A stretch of 64,000 nt of DNA from Fodinibius sp. Rm-B-1B1-1 (lineage in GTDB: Bacteria; Bacteroidota; Rhodothermia; Balneolales; Balneolaceae), in the NCBI RefSeq assembly GCF_038594945.1, contig NZ_JBCFYD010000001.1, positions 1,550,001 to 1,614,000 of the forward strand, written 5' to 3'. The notes beneath the pieces were generated by a model that saw only the letters and a program-made list of their open reading frames with translations, had not been told where the DNA came from and made no database searches. A program made the translations under genes and the position numbers. Every line of letters starts with the position of its first letter. Positions within the stretch are counted from its first letter, which is position 1. Below, piece by piece: positions 15,090 to 24,843 of the stretch.

Positions 15090-17582
15090 ATGAGTTATTC
15101 TATCTTCAAGGATTTGAAGCGTTTGAGTATCATGGTGTTATGTGCCGGTTTGTTAGGGGCATGTGCCAGTACTCAAAGTGCTCAAGACCAATCAAAAAGC
15201 GATGGCCCGCCATCTGCTAAATCAGATAACGGAATGAAGCCGTACAGTGAAGTTATCACTGGTGAAGCGGAAACGGATTCGGGATTATTTGACGTCCACA
15301 AAATCGATACGGATTATTTTTACGAAATTCCGGATTCATTACTAAGTCGGGAGATGTTACTTGTTTCGCGTATTGCCGAAACACAAGACGAAATTGGTTA
15401 CGGTGGCGAAAAGTTAAACACGCAAGTTGTACGTTGGCAAAAGAAAGACGACAAGGTATTATTGCGACATGTCTCGTATGAGAATGTAGCCAGCGATTCA
15501 CTTCCCGTCTACGAGGCGGTTCAAAACTCAAACTTTGAGCCTATTATTGCATCTTTTGATGTAAAATCCCTCGGAAAGGACTCGGCCGGGGTGGTTATCG
15601 ATGTAACTAAACTATATGCCAGTGATATTCCCTCGCTTGGACTCCAAAGTTATCAGCGAGAAGAATACAGAGTACGGAGGTTAGATACGGAACGTTCTTT
15701 TATTGAGCATATTAATAGTTATCCAGAAAATATTGAGGCACGAAACTGGATGACGTATGATGCTGCAAATCCGCCTTCAAGTTCATCAACGGGTACCATT
15801 TCGTTAGAGATTAACCATAGTATGGTGTTGTTACCTGATGAGGAATGGGAAACACGTTCTTATGATCAGCGGGTAGGATATTTTAGCGTTCAGCAAACAG
15901 ATTATGGCACGGAGCGTCACAAGGCCAACGATGTACAGTATGTTACTCGTTATAAGTTGGTGCCCAGTGATAAGGAGGCTTATTTGAATGGAGAGCTCGT
16001 AGAGCCCGAAAATCCTATTGTGTACTATATTGATCCTGCTACGCCCCAAAAATGGCGCCCATATTTGAAGCAGGGAGTAGAGGATTGGCAAAAAGCTTTT
16101 GAGGCCGCTGGATTTAAAAATGCTATTATTGCTAAAGATCCCCCCTCTGAGGAGGAAAACCCTGAATGGAGTCCCGAAGATGTACGGTATTCGGTAATTC
16201 GATACTTCGCTTCCGATATTCAGAATGCATATGGTCCGCATGTACATGATCCGCGAACCGGCCAGATTCTGGAGAGCGATATCGGTTGGTATCACAACGT
16301 AATGAATTTGCTTCGCAACTGGTACTTTGTACAAACAGCGGCCGCCAATCCGGATGCCCGAGCGGTACAATTTAAAGATGAAGTGATGGGTGAACTCATC
16401 CGATTTGTTTCGGCCCACGAAGTTGGACACACAATCGGACTGCCACACAACTACGGATCAAGTTATGCTTATCCGGTAGATTCGCTTCGTTCTCCTTCAT
16501 TTACCGAGGAGCACGGTACGGCTCCATCCATTATGGATTATGCCCGTTTCAATTACGTTGCCCAGCCCGAAGATGGCGTGAAAGATTTTCATCCAGCTGT
16601 AGGTGAGTATGACAAGTGGGCTGTAAAATGGGGATACACATGGTTCCCTAAAGATATGAGCGAAGAAGATAAAGTTGCCACCCTTAACGAGTGGACCCGA
16701 GAACGCGCAGATGATCCCCGTTATTTTTATGGTCAGCAGACCGGTAACAAAATAGATCCGCGGTCACAAAATGAGGATCTCGGAAATGATGCCATGAAAG
16801 CCAGTGAACTTGGAATTGCCAACTTGAAGCGTATAACATCAAACTTGGTGGAATGGACCGACCGCGACGGCGCCAACTTTGCTGAGCTGGAAGAGCTTTA
16901 TAATAATGTAGTGGCACAGTGGAATCGCTATATGGGACACGTAACTAAAAACGTAGGTGGTGTGTACGAAGATCACAAAACCTACAACCAAGACGGTCCT
17001 GTATACACCTTTGTGCCCCAAGAAACCCAACAGCGTGCCATGGATTTCCTCATCGACTATGGGTTTATGACGCCCGATTGGTTGCTTGAAGAAGATATTC
17101 TTGATCGCATAAACCAATCTACTGTTGTTGATGACATGCGAAGTGCACAGGTACGAGTTCTTAACGATCTTACTGATCCGCAGCGGATAGCTCGACTTAT
17201 CGAGTTTGATGCTCGTTCATCAGATGATACATACGATGCCTTTGAAATGATGGATGATGTCCGGAACGGTATTTGGTCAGAGCTCGACAATAATCGCACT
17301 ATTGATGTACATCGACGTAATCTACAGCGTGCATATCTCGAGCGCATGGAATACTTGATGAATGAAGAGCTTCCAAGCATTCCAGATGCCTTTAAGGATT
17401 TCCTTGGGTGGACGGATGTAAATGTAAGTCAGTCAGATATTCGGCCCATTGTTCGCAATCAGTTGCAAATCTTGCAGGATGATGTGCAAAATACTAAGAA
17501 TCGGGTAAGTGATCGTGCAACAGGCGCGCACTTGGCGGATGTAGAAGTTCGGATTGATAATATTTTGAATCCCGATGACTAA
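15090..17582 (+). CDS. Zinc-dependent metalloprotease lipoprotein (DUF5117/DUF5118 type)
   Basis: The 830-residue product has a lipoprotein signal peptide (LCAGLLGAC, cysteine about residue 25). The middle contains the extended zinc motif HEVGHTIGLPHN (His443, Glu444, His447, His453), as in metzincin-type proteases, followed by a Met-containing turn (SIMDYARFNY). The N-terminal region (about 60-300) and the C-terminal helical region (about 560-820) match the layout of the large secreted metalloproteases of Bacteroidota that carry DUF5117 and DUF5118. It should cleave proteins in the periplasm or at the cell surface; the substrate is unknown. It is a single gene ended by a strong terminator. 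Confidence 0.88.
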   Translation: MSYSIFKDLKRLSIMVLCAGLLGACASTQSAQDQSKSDGPPSAKSDNGMKPYSEVITGEAETDSGLFDVHKIDTDYFYEIPDSLLSREMLLVSRIAETQDEIGYGGEKLNTQVVRWQKKDDKVLLRHVSYENVASDSLPVYEAVQNSNFEPIIASFDVKSLGKDSAGVVIDVTKLYASDIPSLGLQSYQREEYRVRRLDTERSFIEHINSYPENIEARNWMTYDAANPPSSSSTGTISLEINHSMVLLPDEEWETRSYDQRVGYFSVQQTDYGTERHKANDVQYVTRYKLVPSDKEAYLNGELVEPENPIVYYIDPATPQKWRPYLKQGVEDWQKAFEAAGFKNAIIAKDPPSEEENPEWSPEDVRYSVIRYFASDIQNAYGPHVHDPRTGQILESDIGWYHNVMNLLRNWYFVQTAAANPDARAVQFKDEVMGELIRFVSAHEVGHTIGLPHNYGSSYAYPVDSLRSPSFTEEHGTAPSIMDYARFNYVAQPEDGVKDFHPAVGEYDKWAVKWGYTWFPKDMSEEDKVATLNEWTRERADDPRYFYGQQTGNKIDPRSQNEDLGNDAMKASELGIANLKRITSNLVEWTDRDGANFAELEELYNNVVAQWNRYMGHVTKNVGGVYEDHKTYNQDGPVYTFVPQETQQRAMDFLIDYGFMTPDWLLEEDILDRINQSTVVDDMRSAQVRVLNDLTDPQRIARLIEFDARSSDDTYDAFEMMDDVRNGIWSELDNNRTIDVHRRNLQRAYLERMEYLMNEELPSIPDAFKDFLGWTDVNVSQSDIRPIVRNQLQILQDDVQNTKNRVSDRATGAHLADVEVRIDNILNPDD

Positions 17583-17603
17583 TACATCATCACATTAAAT
17601 TAC

Positions 17604-17634
17604 AAAGCCCCGGCATATTGTCGGGGCTTTTTTT
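17604..17634 (+). terminator. Rho-independent terminator after the metalloprotease gene
   Basis: AAAGCCCCG (17604-17612) pairs perfectly with CGGGGCTTT (17622-17630) around a nine-base loop, and the T-run continues to 17634. It lies 21 bp after the stop codon. Confidence 0.9.
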
Positions 17635-17700
17635 ATTGGAAAAGATTGTGTACTTCCCGAATATATTCAATGTCCGGATATCATGGGAGAAAATAAGTTC

Positions 17701-18399
17701 CTAAAAAAACCATTTTAGTCCCAGTGTGGGATTTACCTTAAATCCTTTGTTGGCGCTAAAGTTAGAGCTTATTTCTATTTCACTACCCGCTGAGAAATGT
17801 TTCGTAAAGTTATACCAAAGTTGCGGTTCTGTCAGAAATACAAAGTTGGTGCTGGATGCGTTACCGTTGTTATCGAATACGACATTATCTTCCCGCCAGA
17901 AATCTGCAAAACCGTTGAATGATAGTTTCCTGTCAAAAAAGTGTAGTGCCCATACAGCCGTAATTTGAAAAGAAGCATCATGCTTGTCCTCGATGTATTT
18001 ATACATTGCTTGAAGATTCAGCATTTTTGAGAAGGTACTGTTACTAAAGGTATAACTTCCCCCGAGCAGGTAAGCACTATTGATAGGAGCAGAGAATTCG
18101 GATGTCCGAAATAGTCCGCCGTCATATTCGGCCCGGATGGCAACCGGAGGGTCCCAAAATTTTAGCTCCCGGGCTATTTCCATATATGCAAGGGAAACGC
18201 CATCTACATTGGATGTTTTGCTACCATATTCAAAATCAACAAAAAAGAATGAGCTTCCGTAAGCATCAGCCTTGAACATCTCAAGCGTAGTAGTAAGCAT
18301 CTGTCGGTCTTTTCCAAAATCATAGTGAGTTTGGATATGCTGAGCATAAACTCCAGATGTGATAAAGAGAATGAGTGTAGTAAATAATGTTTTTTTCAT
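17701..18399 (-). CDS. DUF5020 family outer-membrane barrel (Tsx-like)
   Basis: The 232-residue product has a signal peptide (cleavage after GVYA, about residue 19) and a pattern of alternating hydrophobic and aromatic residues ending in WFF, typical of an outer-membrane beta-barrel. HTHYDFGKDRQMLTTTLEMF-like text near the mature N-terminus (HYDFGKDR, TTLEMFKAD, FFFVDFEYG) matches DUF5020, a Bacteroidota family related to the nucleoside channel Tsx. It probably forms a small diffusion channel. The chemotaxis receptor gene lies 37 bp downstream on the same strand, but nothing else links the two. Confidence 0.75.
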   Translation of the reverse strand: MKKTLFTTLILFITSGVYAQHIQTHYDFGKDRQMLTTTLEMFKADAYGSSFFFVDFEYGSKTSNVDGVSLAYMEIARELKFWDPPVAIRAEYDGGLFRTSEFSAPINSAYLLGGSYTFSNSTFSKMLNLQAMYKYIEDKHDASFQITAVWALHFFDRKLSFNGFADFWREDNVVFDNNGNASSTNFVFLTEPQLWYNFTKHFSAGSEIEISSNFSANKGFKVNPTLGLKWFF

Positions 18400-18436
18400 G
18401 GTGAAAACTGAGAAATATTAGGTTGAAAAATGGGGC

Positions 18437-20392
18437 TTAAAAATCGCTGAAATCATCATTGCTTCCGAAAGGAATCAATTCCTCTAATTCAGCATCGTTT
18501 TGAGTGTCTTTTTGTCGATGAGGTTTATTATTTGGAACTGCATGTTGAGACTGGTTGCCATTTTGGCCCAGTGTTTTTGGAGTAGATCTCCGGGATGTTT
18601 CATTTTGGCCACCGGCAAGTTCGGTAAGTGCATTAACAAGTACTTTGAGTTCACTTGCCTGTGAAGACAGTTCCTCCGCAGAGCTTGCAGATTCCTCAGA
18701 TGCCGAGGCATTTTGTTGGACGGTCTCGTCCATTTGGTTCATCGTGGAGTTCATCTGTTGGATCCCTGCTGCCTGTTCTTTGGATGCCGCTGAAATTTCA
18801 ACAACCAGGGTGCTTACATCCGAAACACTATCCTTGATCTTGACAAGGTTTTCAGAGACCTCATCGGCTACATCACTACCACGTTCGGTATTTTCCTGGG
18901 ACTGCTGGATAAGTTCTTCGGTATCTTTAGCGGCCTCTGCACTTCGTTGAGCCAGATTTCGGACTTCCTCGGCTACTACTGCAAATCCCTTACCTGCTTC
19001 GCCCGCTCGGGCAGCTTCTACCGCGGCGTTCAGCGCAAGAAGATTTGTTTGGAATGCAATGTCATCAATAGTTTTAATAATTTTGGATGTTTCTTCTGAT
19101 GATTTTTTGATTTCTTCCATGGCCTCATTCATCCGTTCCATTGCTTCAACTCCGTCTTGAACCAGGGGTTTGGCTCGATTCATAGCTGTTTCAGCTTCGC
19201 TGGAATTTTCGGCCGTTTGTTTGATTTGTGAGGACATTTCTTCAAGGGAGGAAGTGGTTTCCTGAAGGCTGGCTGCCTGTTGGTTGGCACTTTCGGCAAG
19301 CTCTTGGCTGGCCCCGGAAAGTTGATCAGAAGATGCGTTAACTTGTTGAGCTCCTCCTCTCAGTCGATCAATAAGATTTCGTAATATGGATGTGGTTGAA
19401 TGGCTGCTCCAGCTACCAAATGCCAAGTTGATAATAACGGCCAGGGCCACTCCGATTCCAAGGAACCAGATATATTGAGAGACAGTGGCACTGGTTAAGT
19501 TACCAAGTTCATCCGTACTTTTTCGGGCTGTTTTATTTATTTCTTGTGATGCCCAGTATATTCCTTGATTCCCATTAAAGGCATCTTCTCTGCGGTCAAC
19601 AAGTTCGTTAGTTGATTGAATGAAATTTGTTGTGGCAGCAATATTATTATCAATTTCTGATAATACTTGATCATAACTGCCGTCGGTAGAGTCGGCCAAT
19701 CCTTCGAGCATACCTTTTGCCTCTTCAATTTTTTGCACTACATGTTGAAGCCCTTCAGTTGTATTGGTTCCGATATCAACCCACAACATTCGTTGGGCAT
19801 CCAAAAGCGTACTTCGAATTTGACTAATTTGTAGAGCTTCAGCTCCCGATGTTTCGTCAAGAGATTGTTTGAGAAGCTGCAGGGCTTTTTGGGCGGATTG
19901 CTGCGAGCGATTTCGGCTCTCAATATTTTGGGTCGAAGTTTCGTGGAAGTTGGCAATGGCATTGCGATAGGTATCGGCCTTAGTTTCAAGTTCGCCTATC
20001 CTGTTCGACAGTTGCGTTAGTTCCTGGTTTTGGGAAAGTTTATCTGTCTCATTTATGACGCTGTCAATTTTTCCGAAATAGGTCACCATGTGATTGTACA
20101 GTTGCTCATCGTATTGAATTTCGTAACGCAGTTGTGTAAATCCAATTTCGCTGACGTGCTCTTTTAATTCAGTTGAAAGCTTCCACTCCGGCAGATAGGC
20201 CTGTTCAAGCTTGTTGGAATGGTTGTTTATAGTTGTAAGAGCATAAATTGCGACTAATCCCAAGACGAGCGTAATGAGGGTACTGATAGCTCCAAGGGTG
20301 AAAATACGTTTCCCAATGGTCCAGTTACTGTCATTATTGTTATTCATTTTTTTCATTCTCATATCCCCTAAAAATTCTTTTAAGAACCCCAT
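18437..20392 (-). CDS. Methyl-accepting chemotaxis protein
   Basis: The 651-residue receptor has a first membrane helix at about 30-52, a periplasmic four-helix-bundle-like sensor (about 53-305) and a second helix at about 308-330. Only a short linker replaces a full HAMP domain. The cytoplasmic coiled coil carries the highly conserved hairpin tip [20 protein letters not shown] near residues 450-470, which contacts CheA and CheW. Gln/Glu-rich methylation helices lie on both sides. The ATG at position 13 of the protein (MKKMNNNN) is an alternative start. No chemotaxis genes are adjacent. Confidence 0.93.
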   Translation of the reverse strand: MGFLKEFLGDMRMKKMNNNNDSNWTIGKRIFTLGAISTLITLVLGLVAIYALTTINNHSNKLEQAYLPEWKLSTELKEHVSEIGFTQLRYEIQYDEQLYNHMVTYFGKIDSVINETDKLSQNQELTQLSNRIGELETKADTYRNAIANFHETSTQNIESRNRSQQSAQKALQLLKQSLDETSGAEALQISQIRSTLLDAQRMLWVDIGTNTTEGLQHVVQKIEEAKGMLEGLADSTDGSYDQVLSEIDNNIAATTNFIQSTNELVDRREDAFNGNQGIYWASQEINKTARKSTDELGNLTSATVSQYIWFLGIGVALAVIINLAFGSWSSHSTTSILRNLIDRLRGGAQQVNASSDQLSGASQELAESANQQAASLQETTSSLEEMSSQIKQTAENSSEAETAMNRAKPLVQDGVEAMERMNEAMEEIKKSSEETSKIIKTIDDIAFQTNLLALNAAVEAARAGEAGKGFAVVAEEVRNLAQRSAEAAKDTEELIQQSQENTERGSDVADEVSENLVKIKDSVSDVSTLVVEISAASKEQAAGIQQMNSTMNQMDETVQQNASASEESASSAEELSSQASELKVLVNALTELAGGQNETSRRSTPKTLGQNGNQSQHAVPNNKPHRQKDTQNDAELEELIPFGSNDDFSDF

Positions 20393-21011
20393 GACCTTTA
20401 AATGCAGTTTTATTTCAGTTGATTTTTATCTGTTTGCACACCCTGTACTTAAATAGTCCCAGCTTAATGTACTGTTAAGAGTTTGCTTGACAGCCATTAC
20501 TCTTGAATTTGCTGGTGCTAAATCAAAGGAAAGCAGGATAACGCAGTGTTATGTTATCGCTGATTGTTTAAAGCACTTAAACGATATTAAAAATATGAGC
20601 CCCACAGAGGATAGAATTTTATAACAGAATGGGACGCAAGTAATTGGAAAAGAAAAGGGAAGTATGAGATGAGGGGGGAAGGACAGATATTAAAAGATTC
20701 TGACCGAACAGGAATAGTAAACTTGTGCAGTGAAATTAAGTAAGGAGATGTTTTTTACAATATCGGGGAGTTGGGTTTTATTTTTTGATTAGGATTGTGG
20801 ATTTAAAACTGTCAATGGGTTTCCAGTTGAGCCACCAGTTATTGATTGCCCTTGTTCCTAAGGGCAACGAGATAGAAGGGGGTAAAAACAATCGCAGCGG
20901 GAAAACATTAAAGGATATACATCAATACTAAAATGATGACTGTACTATATCTCAAGAAGGTATTGGAAAGCCGTTCCAAACTCTTTACAGTTGTTGAAGT
21001 TTGTTAGTAAT
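20393..21011. other. 619-bp region without a convincing gene; one perfect hairpin
   Basis: No frame with coding character is visible. TTGCCCTT (20846-20853) pairs perfectly with AAGGGCAA (20860-20867) around a six-base loop, with no T-run on either side. The first part must hold the promoter of the divergently placed chemotaxis receptor gene. A small RNA is possible but unsupported. Confidence 0.4.
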
Positions 21012-22172
21012 TTATGTGTTGTCGGCTACTTCTTTAAGTACATCAAAGAGCATAGAAATGTCTGTTTTGTCATTATACACATTGGGCGAAATGCGCACCG
21101 CCGAGCCCCGTACCGAAACGTGGATATTATGTTCATCGAGTTGCTGTTGTAATTTTTGTAGGGATACAGATGTTGGCAGCCGGATGCCAAACATGTGCCC
21201 GGCTCTCCACTCCGAATCCTCAATCTGATATCCGTGGTCGGGTAAACCTTTCTCCAGGTTCGCAGTCAGGTGCTTGCAATACGCCTGGATGTTTTTAGGT
21301 TTCCATTTCAGGATCTGTTTGAGTGCCTCAATCATCATGGGTACCAACACAAAGTTGCTGCGTTCCCCTACATCAAATCGTTGGGCACCCGGTTGGTAGC
21401 CATCCTCATAATCTACAAGCCCACTAAAATCCTCGCTGTTTTTGCGAACAATCCAGCCTTCCTCAAGTGGAATACCATCTTGCAGGCGTGGACCGAAATA
21501 CCCCAACGTCATCGCATAGGGACCCATCAGCCATTTATACCCCGCACAGATGAGCGCATCAGCCTGAATTTCTTGCACGTTGATGGGCAAAGCGCCCACC
21601 GATTGCGTGCCATCAATTACAAAATAGGCATTATTACTTCGAGCTTTTTCTCCAATCGTTTTAAGATCAAACCATGTGCCGTCGGTCCAATGTACATTAC
21701 CCAGTGCTACTAAGAGCGTATCCGAATCGATGGCATCTATAATACGCTCATTCCACCGTTGGCCTCGGTTCTTAAATTCCCCGGGTGCATCAACTGTTTT
21801 AATCTGACAATTGTGCTCCTTACAAAACCGTCGCCATGCGTACACGTTGCTGGGGAATTGCTCACCGGCAATGATAATAGTATTCCCCTTATCGGGATTG
21901 ATATTTTTGGCTACCGTTGCCAAGCCGTACGAAACAGCCGGCATAATAGCCACATCGTTAGCTTTGGGGGCATGGACAAGCTGTGCAAAGAGAGATCGTA
22001 AGGTAGCACTATCTTCAAAAAAGTGATTGGGCTTTGTTTTCCAAGGACGGTTATTACTTTTAATTCCCTCGATACCAGCATCTTCAACAGACTTCAACAA
22101 TGGTGAAAGATACGAGCAGTTAATGTAATGGTGATCATTTGGAAGAGAAAAAAGATGCTTTTGGCAGTCCAT
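21012..22172 (-). CDS. Class V PLP-dependent aminotransferase family protein
   Basis: The 386-residue product is a fold-type I pyridoxal-phosphate enzyme of the NifS/kynureninase/isopenicillin-epimerase-like class. The signature FVIDGTQSVGALPINVQEIQ (about residues 176-195) gives the aspartate that contacts the cofactor nitrogen, and AGYKWLMGP (about 204-212) gives the Schiff-base lysine. The N-terminal INCSYLSPL resembles the substrate-binding start of these enzymes. There is no accessory SufE or cysteine loop of the kind expected in a true desulfurase. The exact reaction (aminotransfer, racemisation or hydrolysis) cannot be read. The WbqC gene lies upstream on the same strand, 60 bp away. 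Confidence 0.82.
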   Translation of the reverse strand: MDCQKHLFSLPNDHHYINCSYLSPLLKSVEDAGIEGIKSNNRPWKTKPNHFFEDSATLRSLFAQLVHAPKANDVAIMPAVSYGLATVAKNINPDKGNTIIIAGEQFPSNVYAWRRFCKEHNCQIKTVDAPGEFKNRGQRWNERIIDAIDSDTLLVALGNVHWTDGTWFDLKTIGEKARSNNAYFVIDGTQSVGALPINVQEIQADALICAGYKWLMGPYAMTLGYFGPRLQDGIPLEEGWIVRKNSEDFSGLVDYEDGYQPGAQRFDVGERSNFVLVPMMIEALKQILKWKPKNIQAYCKHLTANLEKGLPDHGYQIEDSEWRAGHMFGIRLPTSVSLQKLQQQLDEHNIHVSVRGSAVRISPNVYNDKTDISMLFDVLKEVADNT

Positions 22173-22200
22173 CTTAAGGTTGAATGTTACAAGGTTAAAC

Positions 22201-22244
22201 GTTGAAGGTTTTTAAGGGTAAACTTTTAACATTTAACCTTCAAC
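22201..22244. repeat. AT-rich inverted repeat overlapping the WbqC gene stop
   Basis: GTTGAAGGTT (22201-22210) and AACCTTCAAC (22235-22244) are exact reverse complements separated by 24 AT-rich bases. The right arm overlaps the last codons of the WbqC-like gene (22233-22910, minus strand). It may act as a terminator or as mRNA 3'-end protection, or be an intergenic repeat element. Confidence 0.6.
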
Positions 22245-22910
22245 TTTTTCAACAAGTTGATCGGTAATTCGAAAGCTTTCCGGCCCAAATTGAAACAGCA
22301 CATCTAAAATGCAGCACCATGGCTCGAACCCTTCAAAATGCTGGTGATATTTAGGGTGTTCAAAATCGGGATCTGTTTTTTGCTCCGCCTGCCGTTGGTA
22401 ATGTCGGCTATTGTGTTCCTGAAATAAGGTATCAGTGCCCAGCTTTTGAGCCAGTAAGTTGGGATTAGAATCATATTCCGGAAGCTCACTGGCCAGCTCA
22501 TATTCAATATTAATATCCATAAAACGAAACAGCCGTTTTTGAATGTATAGAATAAATTCCATCAGGTAGGTATAGTCATAAGCAGATTTCCAATCGGCTT
22601 TGATTTCCGGTTCGTAAAAATCGTAGTAAATGCTGTTGCGATAGTTATATTCCAGTGTGCGTAGTAAAGGAGATATCCAGTCTTCGGAATGATCCATGCG
22701 CACATCGGTAATGGCTTTTTTACGATCTTTGGTACGGATCGGAATGTTAATCCACTGCGTACCTTCGGGTGTTCGAATTTGGGCGCGGTGAATTCGGCTT
22801 TTGCGCGACCATCGTTCTACATCCTGCAAAATAACGCGGTCGGCCTGCAGCATGGCAGCCAAATCATAAAGATTAGGAGCGAATTGAGGTGTTAAAAGCG
22901 CAATTTTCAT
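22233..22910 (-). CDS. WbqC family protein
   Basis: The 225-residue product matches the WbqC family: it starts with a short beta strand (MKIALLTPQFAPNLYDLAAML), then has DVERWSRKSRIHRAQIRTPEGTQW (read as DVERWSRKS and HRAQIRTPEG) and WINIPI. The family occurs in O-antigen and surface-polysaccharide loci and as lone genes in Bacteroidota; its biochemical activity is not settled, though an amidation or ligation role has been proposed. The aminotransferase gene follows on the same strand, so a small operon making a modified amino sugar or similar compound is possible. Confidence 0.8.
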   Translation of the reverse strand: MKIALLTPQFAPNLYDLAAMLQADRVILQDVERWSRKSRIHRAQIRTPEGTQWINIPIRTKDRKKAITDVRMDHSEDWISPLLRTLEYNYRNSIYYDFYEPEIKADWKSAYDYTYLMEFILYIQKRLFRFMDINIEYELASELPEYDSNPNLLAQKLGTDTLFQEHNSRHYQRQAEQKTDPDFEHPKYHQHFEGFEPWCCILDVLFQFGPESFRITDQLVEKVEG

Positions 22911-22952
22911 AGAGTAAAAAACGGATCGAGTGAATTTAGATCTATCATGTCG

Positions 22953-22985
22953 AATTAAGAATTAAAAATTAAGAATTAAAAATTA
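22953..22985. repeat. 14-bp AT-only tandem repeat, two and a third copies
   Basis: The unit AATTAAGAATTAAA is present at 22953-22966 and 22967-22980, followed by AATTA. It lies between the divergent WbqC and gltX genes. Low-complexity tandem repeats of this kind are common between genes in Bacteroidota; they may affect promoter spacing. Confidence 0.75.
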
Positions 22986-23092
22986 CTTCTTACCGCATTA
23001 CGGATCATGTATCACTATTAGCACAAGTGCACTATAAGCCTTATTTTTCGACGCATTGAACAGAAATTATTTTAATCCAATTAGCCAGCTTT

Positions 23093-24577
23093 ATGGAAGG
23101 TAGTGTACGCGTACGTTTTGCGCCTTCGCCCACGGGATTATTGCATATCGGTGGACTGCGAACGGCCCTGTATAATTATTTATTTGCCAAAGGAAATGAT
23201 GGAACCTTCGTGCTCCGTATTGAAGATACGGATCAGACCCGCTATGTAGAGGGCGCCGAAGATGATATTAAAGAATCGTTGAAGTGGGTTGGGATGGATG
23301 TTGATGAAGGTCCCGAAAATCCGGGTGATGTAGGCCCATATCGACAGAGTGAACGCAAGGATATGTATGAGCAGTATGCTGAACAGCTCGTGGAACAGGG
23401 CAATGCGTACTACGCTTTTGATACCACCGAGGAACTTGATCAGATGCGGGAACGACTTAAGAAATCGGGTAACCCATCACCCAAGTACGATGCTATTACT
23501 CGCATGTCGATGAAAAATAGCTTGACGCTGCCCGAAGAGGAAGTAGAGCGCAAGCTGGAAGAAGGAGAAGAGTATGTAATTCGACTCAAAGTCCCGCGAC
23601 GTGAAACCATCCGTTTTGAAGATGAAGTACGTGGCTTTGTATCCTTCGAGAGTAAGGGGCTTGATGACCAGGTACTGTTGAAGTCGGACGGTATGCCAAC
23701 TTACCATTTAGCGAATGTGGTGGATGATCACCTGATGGAGATTTCGCACGTGATTCGCGGTGAGGAGTGGCTCAGCAGTACGCCTAAACACATTCTGATG
23801 TACGAATATTTTGGCTGGGAGCCGCCTAAGATGGCGCACTTACCGCTTATTATGTCGCCCAGCGGTGGGAAGCTCTCCAAGCGTAAAGCAGAAACTGAGG
23901 GCATTCCTATTAACACAAAAGATTATATTGAGCAGAAGTTTGAGCCCGAAGCACTGGTGAACTTTCTGGCCTATCTGGGATGGAGTCCCGGTGACGATTC
24001 AGAAATACATTCACTCGACGAGCTGTGCGAATTATTTTCGTTGGATCGTGTAAGTAAGGGCGGGGCAGTATTTGATTACAAAAAGTTGATTTGGTATAAC
24101 GAGCACTATCTCCGAGAAAAACCGGCCGATGAGTTATGGCCACGGGTTCAGGAGATTGCCAAAGAACACGACCTTGATCCCGATGAAGAGTATATGAAGG
24201 AGATTATCCCTCTAATGAAAGATCGTGTGAGCAAGATTGAAGACTTTGTAACTATGGGACGCTTTTTCTTTGAGGATCCCGAAGAGTACGAAGATAAGGC
24301 GACCAAAAAGTGGAATGATAATAGTGCTGAGCTACTCGAGGCGTATATCGAGAAAATTGAAGGTCTCGACGAGGACGAGTTCGAAGCCAAAACGCTTAAA
24401 GATAAAATTAAAGAAGTGATTGAAGAATATGATGTTGGTTTTGGTCCAGTAATGATGCCGCTTCGTGTGGCCGTATCGGGTATGGGTTACGGCCCTGACC
24501 TTACGCCCACCATTGAATTACTTGGTAAAGAAACGACTGTTCGTCGCATTAATACAGCGATCGAAAAGTTGGGATAA
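23093..24577 (+). CDS. gltX: Glutamyl-tRNA synthetase
   Basis: The 494-residue product is a class I aminoacyl-tRNA synthetase of normal length. VRFAPSPTGLLHIGGLRTAL (about 6-25) contains the HIGH motif as HIGG, and GGKLSKRKAE (about 263) is the KMSKS-type loop. The Rossmann fold is followed by a C-terminal helical anticodon-binding part (about 330-490), which is unusually acidic (many Glu and Asp), as is common in halotolerant bacteria. The enzyme charges tRNA-Glu. Whether it is discriminating for tRNA-Gln depends on the presence of GlnRS or GatCAB elsewhere. A terminator follows. Confidence 0.96.
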   Translation: MEGSVRVRFAPSPTGLLHIGGLRTALYNYLFAKGNDGTFVLRIEDTDQTRYVEGAEDDIKESLKWVGMDVDEGPENPGDVGPYRQSERKDMYEQYAEQLVEQGNAYYAFDTTEELDQMRERLKKSGNPSPKYDAITRMSMKNSLTLPEEEVERKLEEGEEYVIRLKVPRRETIRFEDEVRGFVSFESKGLDDQVLLKSDGMPTYHLANVVDDHLMEISHVIRGEEWLSSTPKHILMYEYFGWEPPKMAHLPLIMSPSGGKLSKRKAETEGIPINTKDYIEQKFEPEALVNFLAYLGWSPGDDSEIHSLDELCELFSLDRVSKGGAVFDYKKLIWYNEHYLREKPADELWPRVQEIAKEHDLDPDEEYMKEIIPLMKDRVSKIEDFVTMGRFFFEDPEEYEDKATKKWNDNSAELLEAYIEKIEGLDEDEFEAKTLKDKIKEVIEEYDVGFGPVMMPLRVAVSGMGYGPDLTPTIELLGKETTVRRINTAIEKLG

Positions 24578-24602
24578 TTTTTATCAAATAAAATAGTCTA
24601 TT

Positions 24603-24640
24603 AAACCCTGCAGGTTTTACATAACCCGCAGGGTTTTTTT
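24603..24640 (+). terminator. Rho-independent terminator after gltX
   Basis: AAACCCTGC (24603-24611) pairs perfectly with GCAGGGTTT (24628-24636), followed by a run of T to 24640. An inner GG/CC pair may lengthen the stem. Confidence 0.9.
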
Positions 24641-24709
24641 ATTCTTACGAAATGTGCGCTTATTCGATCATATAATATATAGAAGTACGCGTTCTTATAA
24701 GGAAATAAC

Positions 24710-24829
24710 ATGGAGCAAGCACCTACTTGTGCTAATAAAGATATCCATGAATTTTTTCTGGCAAATTATCTCAGAGATTGTATTTTCATTGATCAAATAT
24801 GCGTTTGGTATAGATCACTCCAAAATTAA
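24710..24829 (+). CDS. Possible 39-residue leader ORF before the NhaC-type antiporter gene
   Basis: An ATG at 24710 is preceded by AAGGAAA with good ribosome-site spacing. The frame encodes a 39-residue, cysteine-containing peptide (begins MEQAPTCANKDIHEFF) and ends 14 bp before the antiporter start. The frame begins with AGCAC...GTGCT, a small hairpin. It could be a translated leader that influences the downstream gene, but there is no homology I can recognise and it may be chance. Confidence 0.25.
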   Translation: MEQAPTCANKDIHEFFLANYLRDCIFIDQICVWYRSLQN

Positions 24830-24843
24830 TTAAAAACCTACTT

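Noticed and set aside
20797-20931. 44-codon frame starting GTG in the gap before the aminotransferase gene
   Set aside because: Composition is not clearly coding and the hairpin at 20846-20867 lies within it; no support.
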